NCBI RefSeq assembly: GCF_017355875.1
Contig: NZ_JAFEWC010000001.1
Span: forward strand, 1,798,001 to 1,862,000
Direction of reading: 5' to 3'
Source: Aridibaculum aurantiacum
GTDB taxonomy: Bacteria > Bacteroidota > Bacteroidia > Chitinophagales > Chitinophagaceae
Length of the DNA stretch: 64,000 bases
Notes under the pieces: model-generated
Database searches by the model: none
What the model saw: only the letters and a program-made list of their open reading frames with translations
Told to the model about the DNA's origin: nothing
Made by a program: the position numbers and the translations under genes
Shown: positions 8,478-18,331 of the stretch, one piece after another
Layout: each line of letters opens with the position of its first letter
How positions within the stretch are numbered: position 1 is the stretch's first letter

Positions 8478-9767
8478 TTACGCGTGCTGCGGTCTCATGG
8501 TTGAGGTACGGCGGTCGTCTCTTCTAAAATTGTTTCTCTGGTTAGGACGCTGTGCAGGGCGCTGCATATTTTGCTGGCTATGTCCCTGTGGTCTTAACTG
8601 CAGGTGAAAAGGTTGATCTTCAATCACAGGAATTGTCCTTGCGATCACCTTCTGGATGTCGCGCAGGTAAGCTCTTTCTTCTGCATCGCAAAAAGATAAA
8701 GCTATACCGCTGGCACCAGCACGGCCGGTTCTGCCAATGCGGTGAACATAAGTTTCAGGTACGTTAGGTAATTCATAATTGATCACGTGTGACAGATCAT
8801 CCACATCTATTCCTCTGGCAGCAATGTCAGTAGCAACCAATACACGCAATTGTCCACCCTTGAAAAGTGTAAGTGCACGCTGTCTTGCATTCTGGGACTT
8901 GTTGCCATGGATAGCTTCTGCTTCTATGTTAGCACGTCTAAGATCTTTAACTACTTTATCGGCACCATGCTTTGTACGTGTAAACACAAGTGCAGAAACG
9001 ATGCTCTCATCTTTTAGAAGATGCAAAAGCAGATCTTTCTTACTTCCTTTGTCTACATGGTATACAGCCTGTTCTACTTTTTCAGCAGTAGACGATACTG
9101 GTGTAACCTCTACACGCGCAGGATTATGAAGTATAGTGCTTGCAAGTGTTGCAATTTCTGGTGGCATAGTAGCAGAGAAGAATAATGTTTGACGCTTGGC
9201 AGGTAGTTTTGCAATGGTCTTTTTTACATCGTGTATAAAGCCCATGTCAAGCATTCTGTCTGCTTCATCTAAAACAAATATATCTATCTGTGAAAGGTTG
9301 ATATATCCTTGCGTTACCAGGTCAAGTAATCTGCCAGGGGTAGCTATCAGTACATCAACACCATTCCGTAAAGCATTTACCTGGTGTACTTGTGAAACGC
9401 CACCAAAGACCACCAAATGGCTGATGCCGGTGTTTCTGCCATAAGCAGCAAAACTTTCATCTATCTGTATAGCCAGTTCGCGGGTTGGCGTAAGAATAAG
9501 TGCTTTAATTGCACGTGATCCACGGTTTGCACTTTTTTGCTGATGCAAAATTTGTAAAACAGGAATAGCAAATGCTGCTGTTTTACCCGTGCCTGTTTGA
9601 GCGCAACCTAAAAGGTCCTGCCTGTTGAGCACATATGGAATAGCTTGTTGTTGTATAGGAGTAGGATGTGTATATCCTTCGGTTTTGAGCGCACTTAATA
9701 TGGGCTCGATCAAATTCAGATTTTCGAATAACAATTGAAAATTATTAAAATGGTACAGCCTGCACAA
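8478..9767 (-). CDS. rhlE: DEAD-box RNA helicase, RhlE type
   Basis: ATP-dependent RNA helicase acting in RNA turnover and ribosome assembly. Ordered motifs are the Q motif (GYTHPTPIQ), Walker A AQTGTGKT (56-63), [25 protein letters not shown] and [10 protein letters not shown]. The C-terminal tail of about 40 residues is rich in Gln, Arg and Asn, as in RhlE. No ATG is available: the frame opens with TTG at 9767, and a second TTG at 9734 ([11 protein letters not shown]) matches the usual family N-terminus better. A 7-bp inverted repeat lies upstream at 9792-9810. Confidence 0.93.
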   Translation of the reverse strand: MCRLYHFNNFQLLFENLNLIEPILSALKTEGYTHPTPIQQQAIPYVLNRQDLLGCAQTGTGKTAAFAIPVLQILHQQKSANRGSRAIKALILTPTRELAIQIDESFAAYGRNTGISHLVVFGGVSQVHQVNALRNGVDVLIATPGRLLDLVTQGYINLSQIDIFVLDEADRMLDMGFIHDVKKTIAKLPAKRQTLFFSATMPPEIATLASTILHNPARVEVTPVSSTAEKVEQAVYHVDKGSKKDLLLHLLKDESIVSALVFTRTKHGADKVVKDLRRANIEAEAIHGNKSQNARQRALTLFKGGQLRVLVATDIAARGIDVDDLSHVINYELPNVPETYVHRIGRTGRAGASGIALSFCDAEERAYLRDIQKVIARTIPVIEDQPFHLQLRPQGHSQQNMQRPAQRPNQRNNFRRDDRRTSTMRPQHA

Positions 9768-9791
9768 TACATGAAGACTGATTGTATATAC

Positions 9792-9810
9792 TGGTCAAAT
9801 GGGTTGACCA
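9792..9810. promoter_or_regulatory. Inverted repeat upstream of rhlE
   Basis: TGGTCAA (9792-9798) and TTGACCA (9804-9810) form a perfect 7-bp inverted repeat with a 5-base spacer, 25 bases before the rhlE start. It could be an operator or a short 5' UTR hairpin. There is no T run, so it is not a terminator. Confidence 0.4.
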
Positions 9811-10024
9811 AATGAAACTTTAAAGGAGAAGGAAGTTTATCAGGTCTGCTAAGAGAGCGTATATGAATGCAGCGAAGATAATGTAATCTGGCTGCCGTTG
9901 TTGTTGTTGTGTGAAGTATAGATGAAAATTATTGTTTAATTGTGAGTATGCATGCACAATATCAACTACTCTCTTGCCTGCGTTTAGCAGAAGATTGGTA
10001 ACCATAAGAACGACATAAGTATCT

Positions 10025-10058
10025 AAAAAAACAAAGGCTGAAGCTTTAAGCTCCAGCC
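10025..10058 (-). terminator. Terminator of the TonB-dependent receptor gene
   Basis: On the minus strand GGCTGGAGCTT pairs with AAGCTTCAGCC (10058-10036), followed by a T-rich run from the complement of 10035-10025. It lies about 30 bases past the receptor stop. Confidence 0.8.
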
Positions 10059-10088
10059 ATTCGATCCTCTAAATATCAGTTGTCTTTA

Positions 10089-12695
10089 CTATAGTTTCAG
10101 TCCTATACGTGCAAAATAAAATGCTCCGCCAAATCCCATTTGCACTGCATCCCACATACCACCGCTTTCTGTTAAACCTGGGTCCTGGTGGGTAGGGTAT
10201 ACATCAAATATGTTGCTGCCACCAACGGTAATGGTAATGTTTTTTGTTGCTTTGTAGCCAACTGAAATATCTGTAGTCAACCTGCTTGAGTAATGATCGA
10301 GTTGATCATCCCAGTTTCTTATATGTATGCTGGAAAAATGATTGAAACGCAGCAGCAGGTTTAGCTTGTTTACTTCATAGTCGAAGCTAAGGTTCGCCTT
10401 GCTCTTTGGTGCTGAAGCCAACAGGAAAGACTGTTCGCGTACGCCAAAATAAACATCTTCTTTTCCTTTAAGCAGGTTAGTTGTTTTTACGTTTCTGATC
10501 TCCATGTCGTTCACATTGCCGGCCAACGTTGTATTCAATCTTCCTTTGCCTATTGGCCAGAAGTGTGTTGCTATCAGGTCAATACCCTTCGTACGAGTAT
10601 CCACTGCATTGGTAAAAAACTGTGCTGCACCAACATTAAGAGATGTTAGTATGCTGCCTATCTTATCATCACTTTCATCAAAGGCGCCTGTCAATACTAT
10701 CCTGTCTTTGATGCTTACATAATAACCATCTACAGTAAGAGAGAAATTTTTTGTTCTTGCAGTGAAGCCTGTTCCAATATTTACAGAACGTTCCTGTTTT
10801 AGTGGTGGTATACCTACCCGCTGTGTAATGATGCTGTTGTTAGGAGCAATCACTTTATCTACCACGGCACCTGCGGACACATCAGTAAAGGTTGAACTAA
10901 AATTGATCTGTGGTAGCGACGGTGCCCTGAAGCCTGTGCTAACGGATGAACGCCACGAAACAGAAGGTGATAATTTCACTCGTGTAGAAAGCTTATAGTT
11001 GTGGGTAAATCCAAAGTCGCTATAGTTTTCTAAACGGATAGCTCCTGTAATGAGGAAGTTCCTGGTAACATCCAGTTCGCCATCTATATAAGCACCCAGG
11101 TTGTTACGTCCACTGTTGGTCTCGTCTTTTGGTTGGAAACCCGGGAAGCCTTGTGATCCACCTGGGCGGTAAACCGTATCGTTGCCATTGATGCTAAAGA
11201 TAACCGGGCCGTATGTTCTATAGCTTCCTTCTTCACCTGCAAAAATTTTGTACTGTTCCTGGCGGAACTCTGCGCCAAATGCAAGGTTGAAGCCGCTGGC
11301 TACGTTGCTATACGACCGTGTGAAATTGGCACTTAACACATACTGCGATAACTGGAAGCCTCCAGCATCAAAACGACGTGGTGATGCAGCTTCAAGCGAA
11401 GCATTCAAAGTTTGATCAACTATATATTGAAAGCGGTTGGTGCCGCCGGTAGCATTGAAGTCTGCATTCCACTCACCAAACTTATTGCGCACTCCAAATG
11501 ACAGTGAACCATCTGTTATTCTCGATTTGATATGCGGATCAAAGCCATTGGGATAAATAGCGGTTACATTTCTTTCGCTTTCAGCATCACGTGTCCATGC
11601 AAAAGCATCACCTCGCCTGAGGTTAAGACCACCAAAGCTGTAAAAGGTGGCGCTTCCGGTAGAAGGAAAGAGGCTGTTGTAATAGATACTTCCATTAGTG
11701 AGCGACATGTCACCAAACTGGTTGCGGTAGCTGTCCGGGTACAGCGTAGTATAATTAGGACGATGGGTCTTTGCTTTCGTTAATATATCTCCAGTCACAT
11801 TCAAAAAGCCATTGTTCTTGATGCTCCAGCCATAGTTCACGTTTGCATTTACTTGTTCTCCGTCCATGGTATTTGCTATCACCTTTCCTTTGGATGAGTT
11901 CAGCGAGCTGCCATAGCCTGTGATGTTTGCACCTGTCATCACATTTGCGGCAAGTTGGTTGGTGCTGCTTTTTAAAACGATATTGATAACACCTGCTATC
12001 GCGTCTGATCCGTATTGCGCACTTGCTCCTTCTCTTAATATCTCTATACGTTCAATAGCTGCGGCTGGTATAGCATTTAGATCAGTTCCTGTATTACCGC
12101 GGCCTCGGGTTCCATAAATATTTACAAGCGAGCTTTGGTGCCTGCGTTTGCCGTTTACCAGTACCAATGTTTGATCAGGTCCCAATCCACGCAAAGTTGC
12201 CGGGTCCACATGGTCTGATCCATCGGCGCCACTTTGTTTGTTAGAATTAAATGATGGTGCAACGAACTGCAGGATCTGGTTGATATCTACCTGTCCAAGT
12301 TGGTTCATCACACGTGTTACAGGAATGACATCAACAGGAGCTGCGGTCTCTGTGGCAGTTCTGCGGATGCTGCGTGTACCCACAGTTACATTGCCAAGTT
12401 CTGCAAGACTGCGCTGCATTGTAATGTTCACAGTAGAGGCAGAGGTAACTGTTATGGTTGTTGTGGCCAGTCCAACGGATGTTACTTGCAATACATCCCC
12501 GGGAGAAGCATCAATGGTAAAGTTGCCATTTGCATCGGCGACTGTTTGGCGGTTGGTATTTCTTAACATCACCACAGCGTAAGGTACCGGCTCGCCCTGG
12601 TCGTTTGTCACACGGCCTGATACCGTTTGTTGCTGTGCCAATGCAAGTTGTAAAATGGTCGTCAGTAAAACGACAAATAGTAGTAGGTGTTTCAT
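10089..12695 (-). CDS. TonB-dependent outer-membrane receptor
   Basis: This 868-residue outer-membrane transporter has a signal peptide ending LALAQQ. An N-terminal carboxypeptidase-regulatory-like beta domain (VSGRVTNDQGEPVPYAVV, about 24-95) comes next. The plug domain (about 115-235) contains LRGLGPDQTLVLVNGKRRH and EILREGASAQYGSDAIAGVINI. A 22-strand-type barrel follows, with an aromatic C-terminus ending FARIGLKL. No SusD partner lies beside it, so it is more likely an iron, cofactor or peptide receptor than a polysaccharide-utilisation SusC; the substrate is unknown. It is monocistronic. Confidence 0.93.
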   Translation of the reverse strand: MKHLLLFVVLLTTILQLALAQQQTVSGRVTNDQGEPVPYAVVMLRNTNRQTVADANGNFTIDASPGDVLQVTSVGLATTTITVTSASTVNITMQRSLAELGNVTVGTRSIRRTATETAAPVDVIPVTRVMNQLGQVDINQILQFVAPSFNSNKQSGADGSDHVDPATLRGLGPDQTLVLVNGKRRHQSSLVNIYGTRGRGNTGTDLNAIPAAAIERIEILREGASAQYGSDAIAGVINIVLKSSTNQLAANVMTGANITGYGSSLNSSKGKVIANTMDGEQVNANVNYGWSIKNNGFLNVTGDILTKAKTHRPNYTTLYPDSYRNQFGDMSLTNGSIYYNSLFPSTGSATFYSFGGLNLRRGDAFAWTRDAESERNVTAIYPNGFDPHIKSRITDGSLSFGVRNKFGEWNADFNATGGTNRFQYIVDQTLNASLEAASPRRFDAGGFQLSQYVLSANFTRSYSNVASGFNLAFGAEFRQEQYKIFAGEEGSYRTYGPVIFSINGNDTVYRPGGSQGFPGFQPKDETNSGRNNLGAYIDGELDVTRNFLITGAIRLENYSDFGFTHNYKLSTRVKLSPSVSWRSSVSTGFRAPSLPQINFSSTFTDVSAGAVVDKVIAPNNSIITQRVGIPPLKQERSVNIGTGFTARTKNFSLTVDGYYVSIKDRIVLTGAFDESDDKIGSILTSLNVGAAQFFTNAVDTRTKGIDLIATHFWPIGKGRLNTTLAGNVNDMEIRNVKTTNLLKGKEDVYFGVREQSFLLASAPKSKANLSFDYEVNKLNLLLRFNHFSSIHIRNWDDQLDHYSSRLTTDISVGYKATKNITITVGGSNIFDVYPTHQDPGLTESGGMWDAVQMGFGGAFYFARIGLKL

Positions 12696-12826
12696 GCGTA
12701 TAGTTTTTGGAGCTGGAGAAAGTTACTAATAAAGTTTAATGCTTATGTATAAAACAAAAACAGTGAGGCGAAGAATTGCGACACTTTGACTGGCGTAAGT
12801 TTTGTTTTAATAACAAAAAGTTTCTT

Positions 12827-13006
12827 ATGAACCTGGAAAAAGAAGATCTCGCTGACGATAAAGAGTCAATGGTTGAAGAAAATCAAAGGGCAAGCGAAAG
12901 GAACCAGCAACAGGGCGAGGCTGAGATAAAGGAATACGCAGAAGTAAATCCAACACATACTGCGTTTGATGATATAGAAGAGGTAGCCAGTACGGATGAT
13001 GTTTAG
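12827..13006 (+). CDS. Small acidic protein, unknown function
   Basis: A 59-residue, highly charged protein (Glu, Asp, Asn, Gln) with no membrane segment, resembling in composition the 88-residue protein at 7795. The ATG at 12827 is preferred over an upstream TTG at 12776. A terminator directly after it supports expression. No family is recognised. Confidence 0.5.
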   Translation: MNLEKEDLADDKESMVEENQRASERNQQQGEAEIKEYAEVNPTHTAFDDIEEVASTDDV

Positions 13007-13013
13007 CATTAAT

Positions 13014-13045
13014 AAAAAAGCAGGCTATAATGAGCCTGCTTTCTC
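13014..13045. terminator. Bidirectional terminator
   Basis: The perfect 10-bp stem AAAGCAGGCT (13017-13026) / 13033-13042 has T-rich flanks on both strands. It separates the convergent small acidic gene and the sugar dehydrogenase fusion gene. Confidence 0.88.
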
Positions 13046-13046
13046 T

Positions 13047-14480
13047 TTATCCTTTTACGGGCAACAGCCTAAAAATTGCTGCCGTTGGTTTTTCAACTGC
13101 TACATAGATGTATCCATTTGGGGCCATTCGTACATCTCTTAAACGGCCAATATTCTTTAGGAGAATCTCCTGCTTTATCACTTTATTATTTTCAACAGTG
13201 CACAGGTTTAAATATTTAAACCTGAGTGAACCTACCAACAAACCGTTCTTCCATTCTTTATAGCGTTTACCTGTTACCCACGCCATTCCAGATGGAGCTA
13301 TAGAAGGTATCCAATACAGTAGCGGGTCAGATACGCCTTCTTTAGTGGTAAGCTTGGTCATAACCTGGCCATTGTAGTTAATGCCATACGAAGTAACTGC
13401 CCATCCATAGTTGGTAGCTGGCTTCAGGATGTTGATCTCATCGCCGCCGCGTGGGCCGTGCTCGTTGGTCCATATTTCCCCAGTTTTAGGATGTATAGCC
13501 ATACCCTGCGGGTTGCGATGACCGTAAGAGTAAATAGAAGGCCTGGCTCCTGGTGTATTTACAAAAGGATTATCTGCAGGAATAGAACCATCTTCTTTTA
13601 TCCTGTGCACCTTGCCAAGATCCCTTGACAGGTCTTGCGGGTTTTCCTTTTCGTTTCCGCGTTCTCCAACAGTGATGAATAAGTTGCCATCTTTACTCCA
13701 TTCTAACCTGCACCCATAGTGATGTCTTGTCCGGGAGTAGGGCTGCGCTTCAAATACCTCTTTATGATCTACTAATTCATTTCCCTTTAGCACTGCTCTT
13801 GTGATAGCCGTGGTTGCCAATACACCTTTATCCGTTTTCTTCCCTTTAGAATAGGAGAGGTATACAACATTGTTCTTTTTAAAGTTTGGATGCAGTATGA
13901 TGTCCATTAATCCGCCTTGTCCTTCTGCAACCACCTCTGGTACACCACCAATGGTTACAGCTTTCTTCGATTTTGAAACTCGGTAAAGCTTGCCGCCACG
14001 TTCTGTAACCAGTATATCATCGTTGGGAAGAAAAGCCATACCCCATGGCACATCTACACCAGTCAGAACCGTATCCAGTTTTATAGATAATGATTCATGT
14101 TTGTAAACATTGGATTTATTAGGCTCAGAGAATTCATAACGTTTAATGTTCTCTATACCTTTTTGCATGAACTCGACCAACTCGTTGATCTCTTTATCAG
14201 TAAAAGCTTTTTCAAAAGCCGGCATCCCTTCATCAGGATAACCATGTTTTATTGCCTTGAAAAGATCTTTGTCGGTATTGCCGTGTTTCCATCTCCTGTC
14301 AACAAAGGCATCCATTTTCTCTCCATGACAACCTGCACAGAAGTTCGCATAATTCTTTTCTGCTCTTGAGCTGTCTTGGACAATCTCCTGCGCATCAAAT
14401 TTTTTGGTATGAGAAAAAAGAAAGCTGGTGCCAATTCCTAACGTAGCTATAATACAGATCGTTGCTGCAATTCGGGACAT
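13047..14480 (-). CDS. Cytochrome c - PQQ-dependent sugar dehydrogenase fusion
   Basis: This exported 477-residue protein oxidises aldose sugars or a related substrate with PQQ and passes electrons to an attached heme. A signal or anchor helix (about 3-22) is followed by a class I cytochrome c domain with CAGCH (heme cysteines 48 and 51, His52) and axial Met86 (GMPAF). From about residue 135 it is a soluble glucose/aldose dehydrogenase (YliI/GSDH) propeller, with VPWGMAFLPN, GERGN and YSYGHRNPQG and NEHGPRGGDEIN. The heme domain is N-terminal, whereas many homologues have none or carry it C-terminally. Confidence 0.9.
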   Translation of the reverse strand: MSRIAATICIIATLGIGTSFLFSHTKKFDAQEIVQDSSRAEKNYANFCAGCHGEKMDAFVDRRWKHGNTDKDLFKAIKHGYPDEGMPAFEKAFTDKEINELVEFMQKGIENIKRYEFSEPNKSNVYKHESLSIKLDTVLTGVDVPWGMAFLPNDDILVTERGGKLYRVSKSKKAVTIGGVPEVVAEGQGGLMDIILHPNFKKNNVVYLSYSKGKKTDKGVLATTAITRAVLKGNELVDHKEVFEAQPYSRTRHHYGCRLEWSKDGNLFITVGERGNEKENPQDLSRDLGKVHRIKEDGSIPADNPFVNTPGARPSIYSYGHRNPQGMAIHPKTGEIWTNEHGPRGGDEINILKPATNYGWAVTSYGINYNGQVMTKLTTKEGVSDPLLYWIPSIAPSGMAWVTGKRYKEWKNGLLVGSLRFKYLNLCTVENNKVIKQEILLKNIGRLRDVRMAPNGYIYVAVEKPTAAIFRLLPVKG

Positions 14481-14776
14481 ATTCGGGGTGTAACTTTTTA
14501 ATAGTAAAACAAAAGCAGAGTGATTGCAATAATCCTGCTAGAAAAGCGGCAAGTTAAGGAGACATATTGTACCCTGCGAAAGCCACACAAAACTTGTAAT
14601 AAGAAAAATGAGCACACAACAAGAGTAGGAGTTAGCTGGTGTCAACATCCATTACTGTTGTGCGTACTCTTTTATGTATAAAATGAACTAACTAAAACTG
14701 GTTTCGGAACAGGTAATTCGGAATAATAAGTAAAGGCAGGCATGATCCCATACCAATAATTACAACGTGAAGCCTA

Positions 14777-15211
14777 TTATTTAGAATGAAAGCTTCGTAT
14801 GCTACTTTTTACTTCTTCGGTGCAATGGTCAATGAAAATTTCAGCAATATTTTCCAGCTGTGTTACATTAATTGGCTTGGTAATGAACCCTGCATTGTAT
14901 TCATAAGCAAATTGCTTCTCCCTTGGTTGGTTAGAAGTAGTGAACAGAAGAATAGGCACTTTTACAAAGGCTGGATTCTTTCTTATGCTCACTAGCGTAT
15001 CCTTACCATCAAGAATTGGCATATTGATATCTAAAATAATCAAGCAAGGTTTGGCTACATCTTCAGGCAGGCCTTGTAAAAAACTTAATACTTCTAATCC
15101 GTTAGAAAAAGTTAGGAGCTCTACTTTGGGGTGATTGGCAAATACTTCTGTTATCAACGTAAGATCATCTACATCATCATCTGCATACAATACAAGATGC
15201 TTGTTTTTCAT
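14777..15211 (-). CDS. Single-domain response regulator
   Basis: This 144-residue receiver-only protein has acidic residues D11-D13, phospho-acceptor Asp61 (ILDINMP), Thr91 and Lys112 (TKP). It lies 22 bases after the 86-residue gene at 15234 and is probably co-transcribed with it. It resembles the regulator at 560 but is not a close duplicate. The kinase is not adjacent. Confidence 0.9.
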   Translation of the reverse strand: MKNKHLVLYADDDVDDLTLITEVFANHPKVELLTFSNGLEVLSFLQGLPEDVAKPCLIILDINMPILDGKDTLVSIRKNPAFVKVPILLFTTSNQPREKQFAYEYNAGFITKPINVTQLENIAEIFIDHCTEEVKSSIRSFHSK

Positions 15212-15233
15212 ATTTTAAGGGTTTAAACAAGAG

Positions 15234-15494
15234 TTATTGAAGGGTTTCGGTTATGAATTCACTTATGTTGACCTGATCAATGAAGCTGCCGATTTTGGCA
15301 GGGTCATCAATGAGAACATATTTTTCTATCGCTTTTCTATAAGCTGTATAATGAACAGCCACATAAAATGTATTTAGCTGGTAAAGAGTTATAATGCTTT
15401 CGCCATGCATCGCTTTACCAATGTATACGCCATCTTCCCTAAGAATGTCTGCTTTCAGTCCGTTTTCAAGGTTAGCAAAATTCCGCTTCGTCAT
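15234..15494 (-). CDS. Conserved hypothetical protein upstream of a response regulator
   Basis: An 86-residue soluble protein, mixed alpha/beta in appearance, with no recognised motif. It opens the two-gene unit with the response regulator at 14777. A good promoter at 15518-15549 places transcription start only about 17 bases before its ATG, which supports the gene being real. It might be a small partner of the regulator, but nothing in the sequence proves this. Confidence 0.65.
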   Translation of the reverse strand: MTKRNFANLENGLKADILREDGVYIGKAMHGESIITLYQLNTFYVAVHYTAYRKAIEKYVLIDDPAKIGSFIDQVNISEFITETLQ

Positions 15495-15517
15495 CTTCTT
15501 CTATTTTTTCCCCGCTG

Positions 15518-15549
15518 CAAAGCTACGTTTCAAGATAGATAGGATGCAA
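15518..15549 (-). promoter_or_regulatory. Bacteroidota-type promoter
   Basis: The -7 element TAGCTTTG (complement of 15518-15525) has TTG (15547-15549) 21 bases upstream. It drives the 86-residue gene and the response regulator on the minus strand. Confidence 0.6.
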
Positions 15550-15787
15550 CTTTAGAATCCACATTTGAAAAATGAGCATGCTTGATTATCAATTAGTTAT
15601 AATTTTGCTTTTGCTGTTTTTGCTGTATATTAAATTTAAGCAGATGTATAATGCCTTCTTACAGCTAATATGATATTGCTGTAAAAAGCTTCATCTAAGT
15701 GAGTTAATGGAAGCATTCTCAACAAGTGAATTAAGAAATATCAGCACCATTTGATTCCTTTCTTCAACCTTTGCCGCTTTTCGTTTT

Positions 15788-16990
15788 ATGGACAAATCAC
15801 CGGGGATCAAACAAAACCTTCCGCAGTTTCTTTTGCTGTTATGCGTTACTGCATTTGTTGGAGGCATGGTAGGCATGGAAAGGTCGTTATTGCCAAAGCT
15901 GGCCACCACCGAGTTTGGTATAGAGTCGAAAACGGCAATATTCTCTTTCATTGTAGCATTTGGAATAAGTAAGGCCATTTCAAATTACATGGCGGGCAGG
16001 TTGAGTAACCAGTATGGCCGCCGCCGGTTGCTGATCTTTGGATGGTTGTTCGCTTTGCCGGTTCCGTGGATCCTGATGTATGCACCTAACTGGAACTGGA
16101 TAATTTTCGCCAACGTCCTGCTTGGCATCAACCAGGGGATCGCCTGGTCGAGCACGCTGGTCATGAAAATTGATCTTGCTGAAGATAAAAATCGCGGACT
16201 TGCAGTTGGATTAAATGAATTCATTGGTTACCTGGCTGTAGGACTTACTACTTTTCTTGTTGCCTACATAGCTGCCAATTATGGGCTGCGGCCATACCCG
16301 TTTTATACAGGTGTCGGTTTTTCTATTCTCGGAATTTTGCTTTCCATCTTTGCCATAAAAGATACGCGACCATTTATGCAGTCGGCCGCGGCTTTACCGG
16401 GTCCACTCATTCCGCTGAACCACGTTTTCAAAGAAACCATCTTTTTCAACCGGAACTTGAGTTCGGTGGTACAAGGAGGATTGGTAAATAACCTGAACGA
16501 TGGAATGGTATGGGGACTTTACCCGCTCATTCTTACCGCCAAAGGTTTTTCACTTACCGAGATCGGGGTTATTACAGCTATTTACCCGGCCTGCTGGGGT
16601 ATGGGCCAATTATTTTCCGGCAAGATTTCAGATCTCATAGGACGAAAGCCGTTATTGTATTGGGGTATGTTTTTGCAGGCGGCTACTCTTTTAATGTTTT
16701 TACAAGCTAATACTTACCAGCATTTTGTAGCGCTTTCGATTGTTTTAGGTATTGGTAAAGCGATGGTATATCCCACATTCATTGCAGCCATAGCCGATAA
16801 TACACACCCTGTACAGCGCGCTGAAACTGTAGGTATTTACCGTTTTTTCCGCGATTGCGGGTATGCTATAGGTGCTGTATTAACAGGAGTTATATCCGAT
16901 CTTTTAGGTGTGCCTGTTGCCGTTACGCTTGTGGGTGTTCTCACGTTGCTTTCTGGTTTTGTTATCAAGTTTAGGATGACAGCAAAATAA
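15788..16990 (+). CDS. MFS transporter
   Basis: This 400-residue, 12-helix major facilitator carries the loop 2-3 signature GRLSNQYGRRRLLIFG and a second copy, GKISDLIGRKPLLYWG, in loop 8-9. The substrate is unknown; drug or metabolite efflux is the usual default. It stands alone, with about 280 bases on either side and no clear promoter or terminator. Confidence 0.88.
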   Translation: MDKSPGIKQNLPQFLLLLCVTAFVGGMVGMERSLLPKLATTEFGIESKTAIFSFIVAFGISKAISNYMAGRLSNQYGRRRLLIFGWLFALPVPWILMYAPNWNWIIFANVLLGINQGIAWSSTLVMKIDLAEDKNRGLAVGLNEFIGYLAVGLTTFLVAYIAANYGLRPYPFYTGVGFSILGILLSIFAIKDTRPFMQSAAALPGPLIPLNHVFKETIFFNRNLSSVVQGGLVNNLNDGMVWGLYPLILTAKGFSLTEIGVITAIYPACWGMGQLFSGKISDLIGRKPLLYWGMFLQAATLLMFLQANTYQHFVALSIVLGIGKAMVYPTFIAAIADNTHPVQRAETVGIYRFFRDCGYAIGAVLTGVISDLLGVPVAVTLVGVLTLLSGFVIKFRMTAK

Positions 16991-17218
16991 TGTCACTGGC
17001 TAGGAAGATTTTGGAACCAGCATTTAATCCTTGATCTCACATCGTTGCTACGCTCAGTTCAACGGCAATGCTTTTATTTTACTTGCGGGTGAGTGGCTAA
17101 GCTTATCCTTGTTTATTTATTTGTAAGTTCTCTTCAGTGGTAACACAGCTAGTAATTCAGCCCATTTATAGAAAATAATACCTGCAAACGATACCGTAAA
17201 ACCTGCACTAAATCTGCA

Positions 17219-17249
17219 ATTGGCTAATTGGTACATTATCCTATATTTG
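17219..17249 (+). promoter_or_regulatory. Promoter of pdhA
   Basis: ATTG (17219-17222), 19 bases, then TATATTTG (17242-17249), an exact TAnnTTTG. The start codon at 17271 is only about 15 bases from the expected transcription start. Confidence 0.7.
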
Positions 17250-17270
17250 CCGCTCTAAAATTCAGGCACA

Positions 17271-18266
17271 TTGTCAACTACATTTTCTAAAGAAACCTAC
17301 TTATACTGGTATGAACTAATGCAGCTCATCCGCCAGTTCGAGCTGAAAGCTGAAGAGAAATACAAAATGGCTGGTAAGATCCGTGGCTTCTTCCACGCAT
17401 ACGTAGGCCAGGAAGCATTAGCTGCCGGTTGTATGACTGCTACCCGCCAGGACGATCCATTCATTACAGCTTATCGTGATCACGGCTGGGCATTGGCTAA
17501 AGGCATTACCGCTAACGCGTGTATGGCCGAGCTTTACGGTAAAGCTACCGGTTGTGCTAAAGGAAAGGGTGGAAGTATGCACTTCTTTGGTGTAGAACAA
17601 AAATTCTTTGGTGGTCATGGTATTGTTGGTGCACAGATAGGTACCGGTGCAGGATTGGCTTTCGCCGAAAAATACAAAGGCACAGACAATGTGGTACTTT
17701 GTTTCTTTGGTGATGGCGCTGCTCGCCAGGGTATGCTTCACGAAACCTTCAACATGGCAATGACATGGAAGCTGCCTGTTATTTTTATTTGCGAGAACAA
17801 TAACTACGCTATGGGTACTTCAATAGAACGTACCAGTAACGTAATTGATATTTATAAACTGGCTGACGCATACGATATGCCGGGAGATATGGTGGATGGT
17901 ATGAATCCAGAGCCAGTTCACCAGGCGGTAGAACGTGCGGTAAAAAGAGCAAGAGAAGGCGGTGGCCCTACTTTGCTTGAAATGAAAACCTATCGTTACA
18001 AAGGTCACTCTATAAGTGATCCTCAGAAGTATCGTCGTAAAGAAGAGTTGGAAGAGTACAAAGAGAAAGATCCAATTGTAATGGTAGCTAAGAAGATCCT
18101 GGAAGAGCAATATGCTACACAGGAAGAACTGGATGCTATCGATGCAAGAATTAATGAAGTGGTAGAAGAGAGCGTAAGATTTGCAGAAGAAAGTCCTTGG
18201 CCAGATGATAGCGAAGTGCTGAAAGATGTTTACGTAGATGAAAACTATCCTTTCATAGTAGATTAA
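17271..18266 (+). CDS. pdhA: Pyruvate dehydrogenase E1 component, alpha subunit
   Basis: This thiamine-diphosphate subunit decarboxylates pyruvate in the pyruvate dehydrogenase complex. It has 331 residues, with YVGQEA, GSMHFF, and the ThDP motif running from GDGAARQG to ENNNYAMG, followed by the phosphorylation-loop-like RYKGHSISDPQKYRR. The start is TTG at 17271: the protein then begins MSTTFSKETYLYWYELM, as in Bacteroidota homologues, and no ATG fits. The E1 beta and E2 genes are not nearby. A TPR gene and ribH follow on the same strand. Confidence 0.93.
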   Translation: MSTTFSKETYLYWYELMQLIRQFELKAEEKYKMAGKIRGFFHAYVGQEALAAGCMTATRQDDPFITAYRDHGWALAKGITANACMAELYGKATGCAKGKGGSMHFFGVEQKFFGGHGIVGAQIGTGAGLAFAEKYKGTDNVVLCFFGDGAARQGMLHETFNMAMTWKLPVIFICENNNYAMGTSIERTSNVIDIYKLADAYDMPGDMVDGMNPEPVHQAVERAVKRAREGGGPTLLEMKTYRYKGHSISDPQKYRRKEELEEYKEKDPIVMVAKKILEEQYATQEELDAIDARINEVVEESVRFAEESPWPDDSEVLKDVYVDENYPFIVD

Positions 18267-18331
18267 TTTTTTATAAAATGGCCACCACAAGTGGCGCCTA
18301 ACACACCCTCTAAAAATACACCTAACATAAA

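Noticed and set aside
9820-10005. 61-codon minus-strand ORF with a Gln run and hydrophobic tail
   Set aside because: The Gln run comes from a CAACAACAA-type repeat, there is no promoter or homologous look, and it lies directly after a terminator. It is treated as a chance ORF.
14481-14776. Possible long-range hairpin (CACAACA/TGTTGTG) between two minus-strand genes
   Set aside because: Only about 7 bp with a loop of some 45 bases and no T run or conserved context; nothing else was seen in this stretch.
16991-17218. Gap between the MFS gene and the pdhA promoter
   Set aside because: No ORF, repeat or terminator was recognised.
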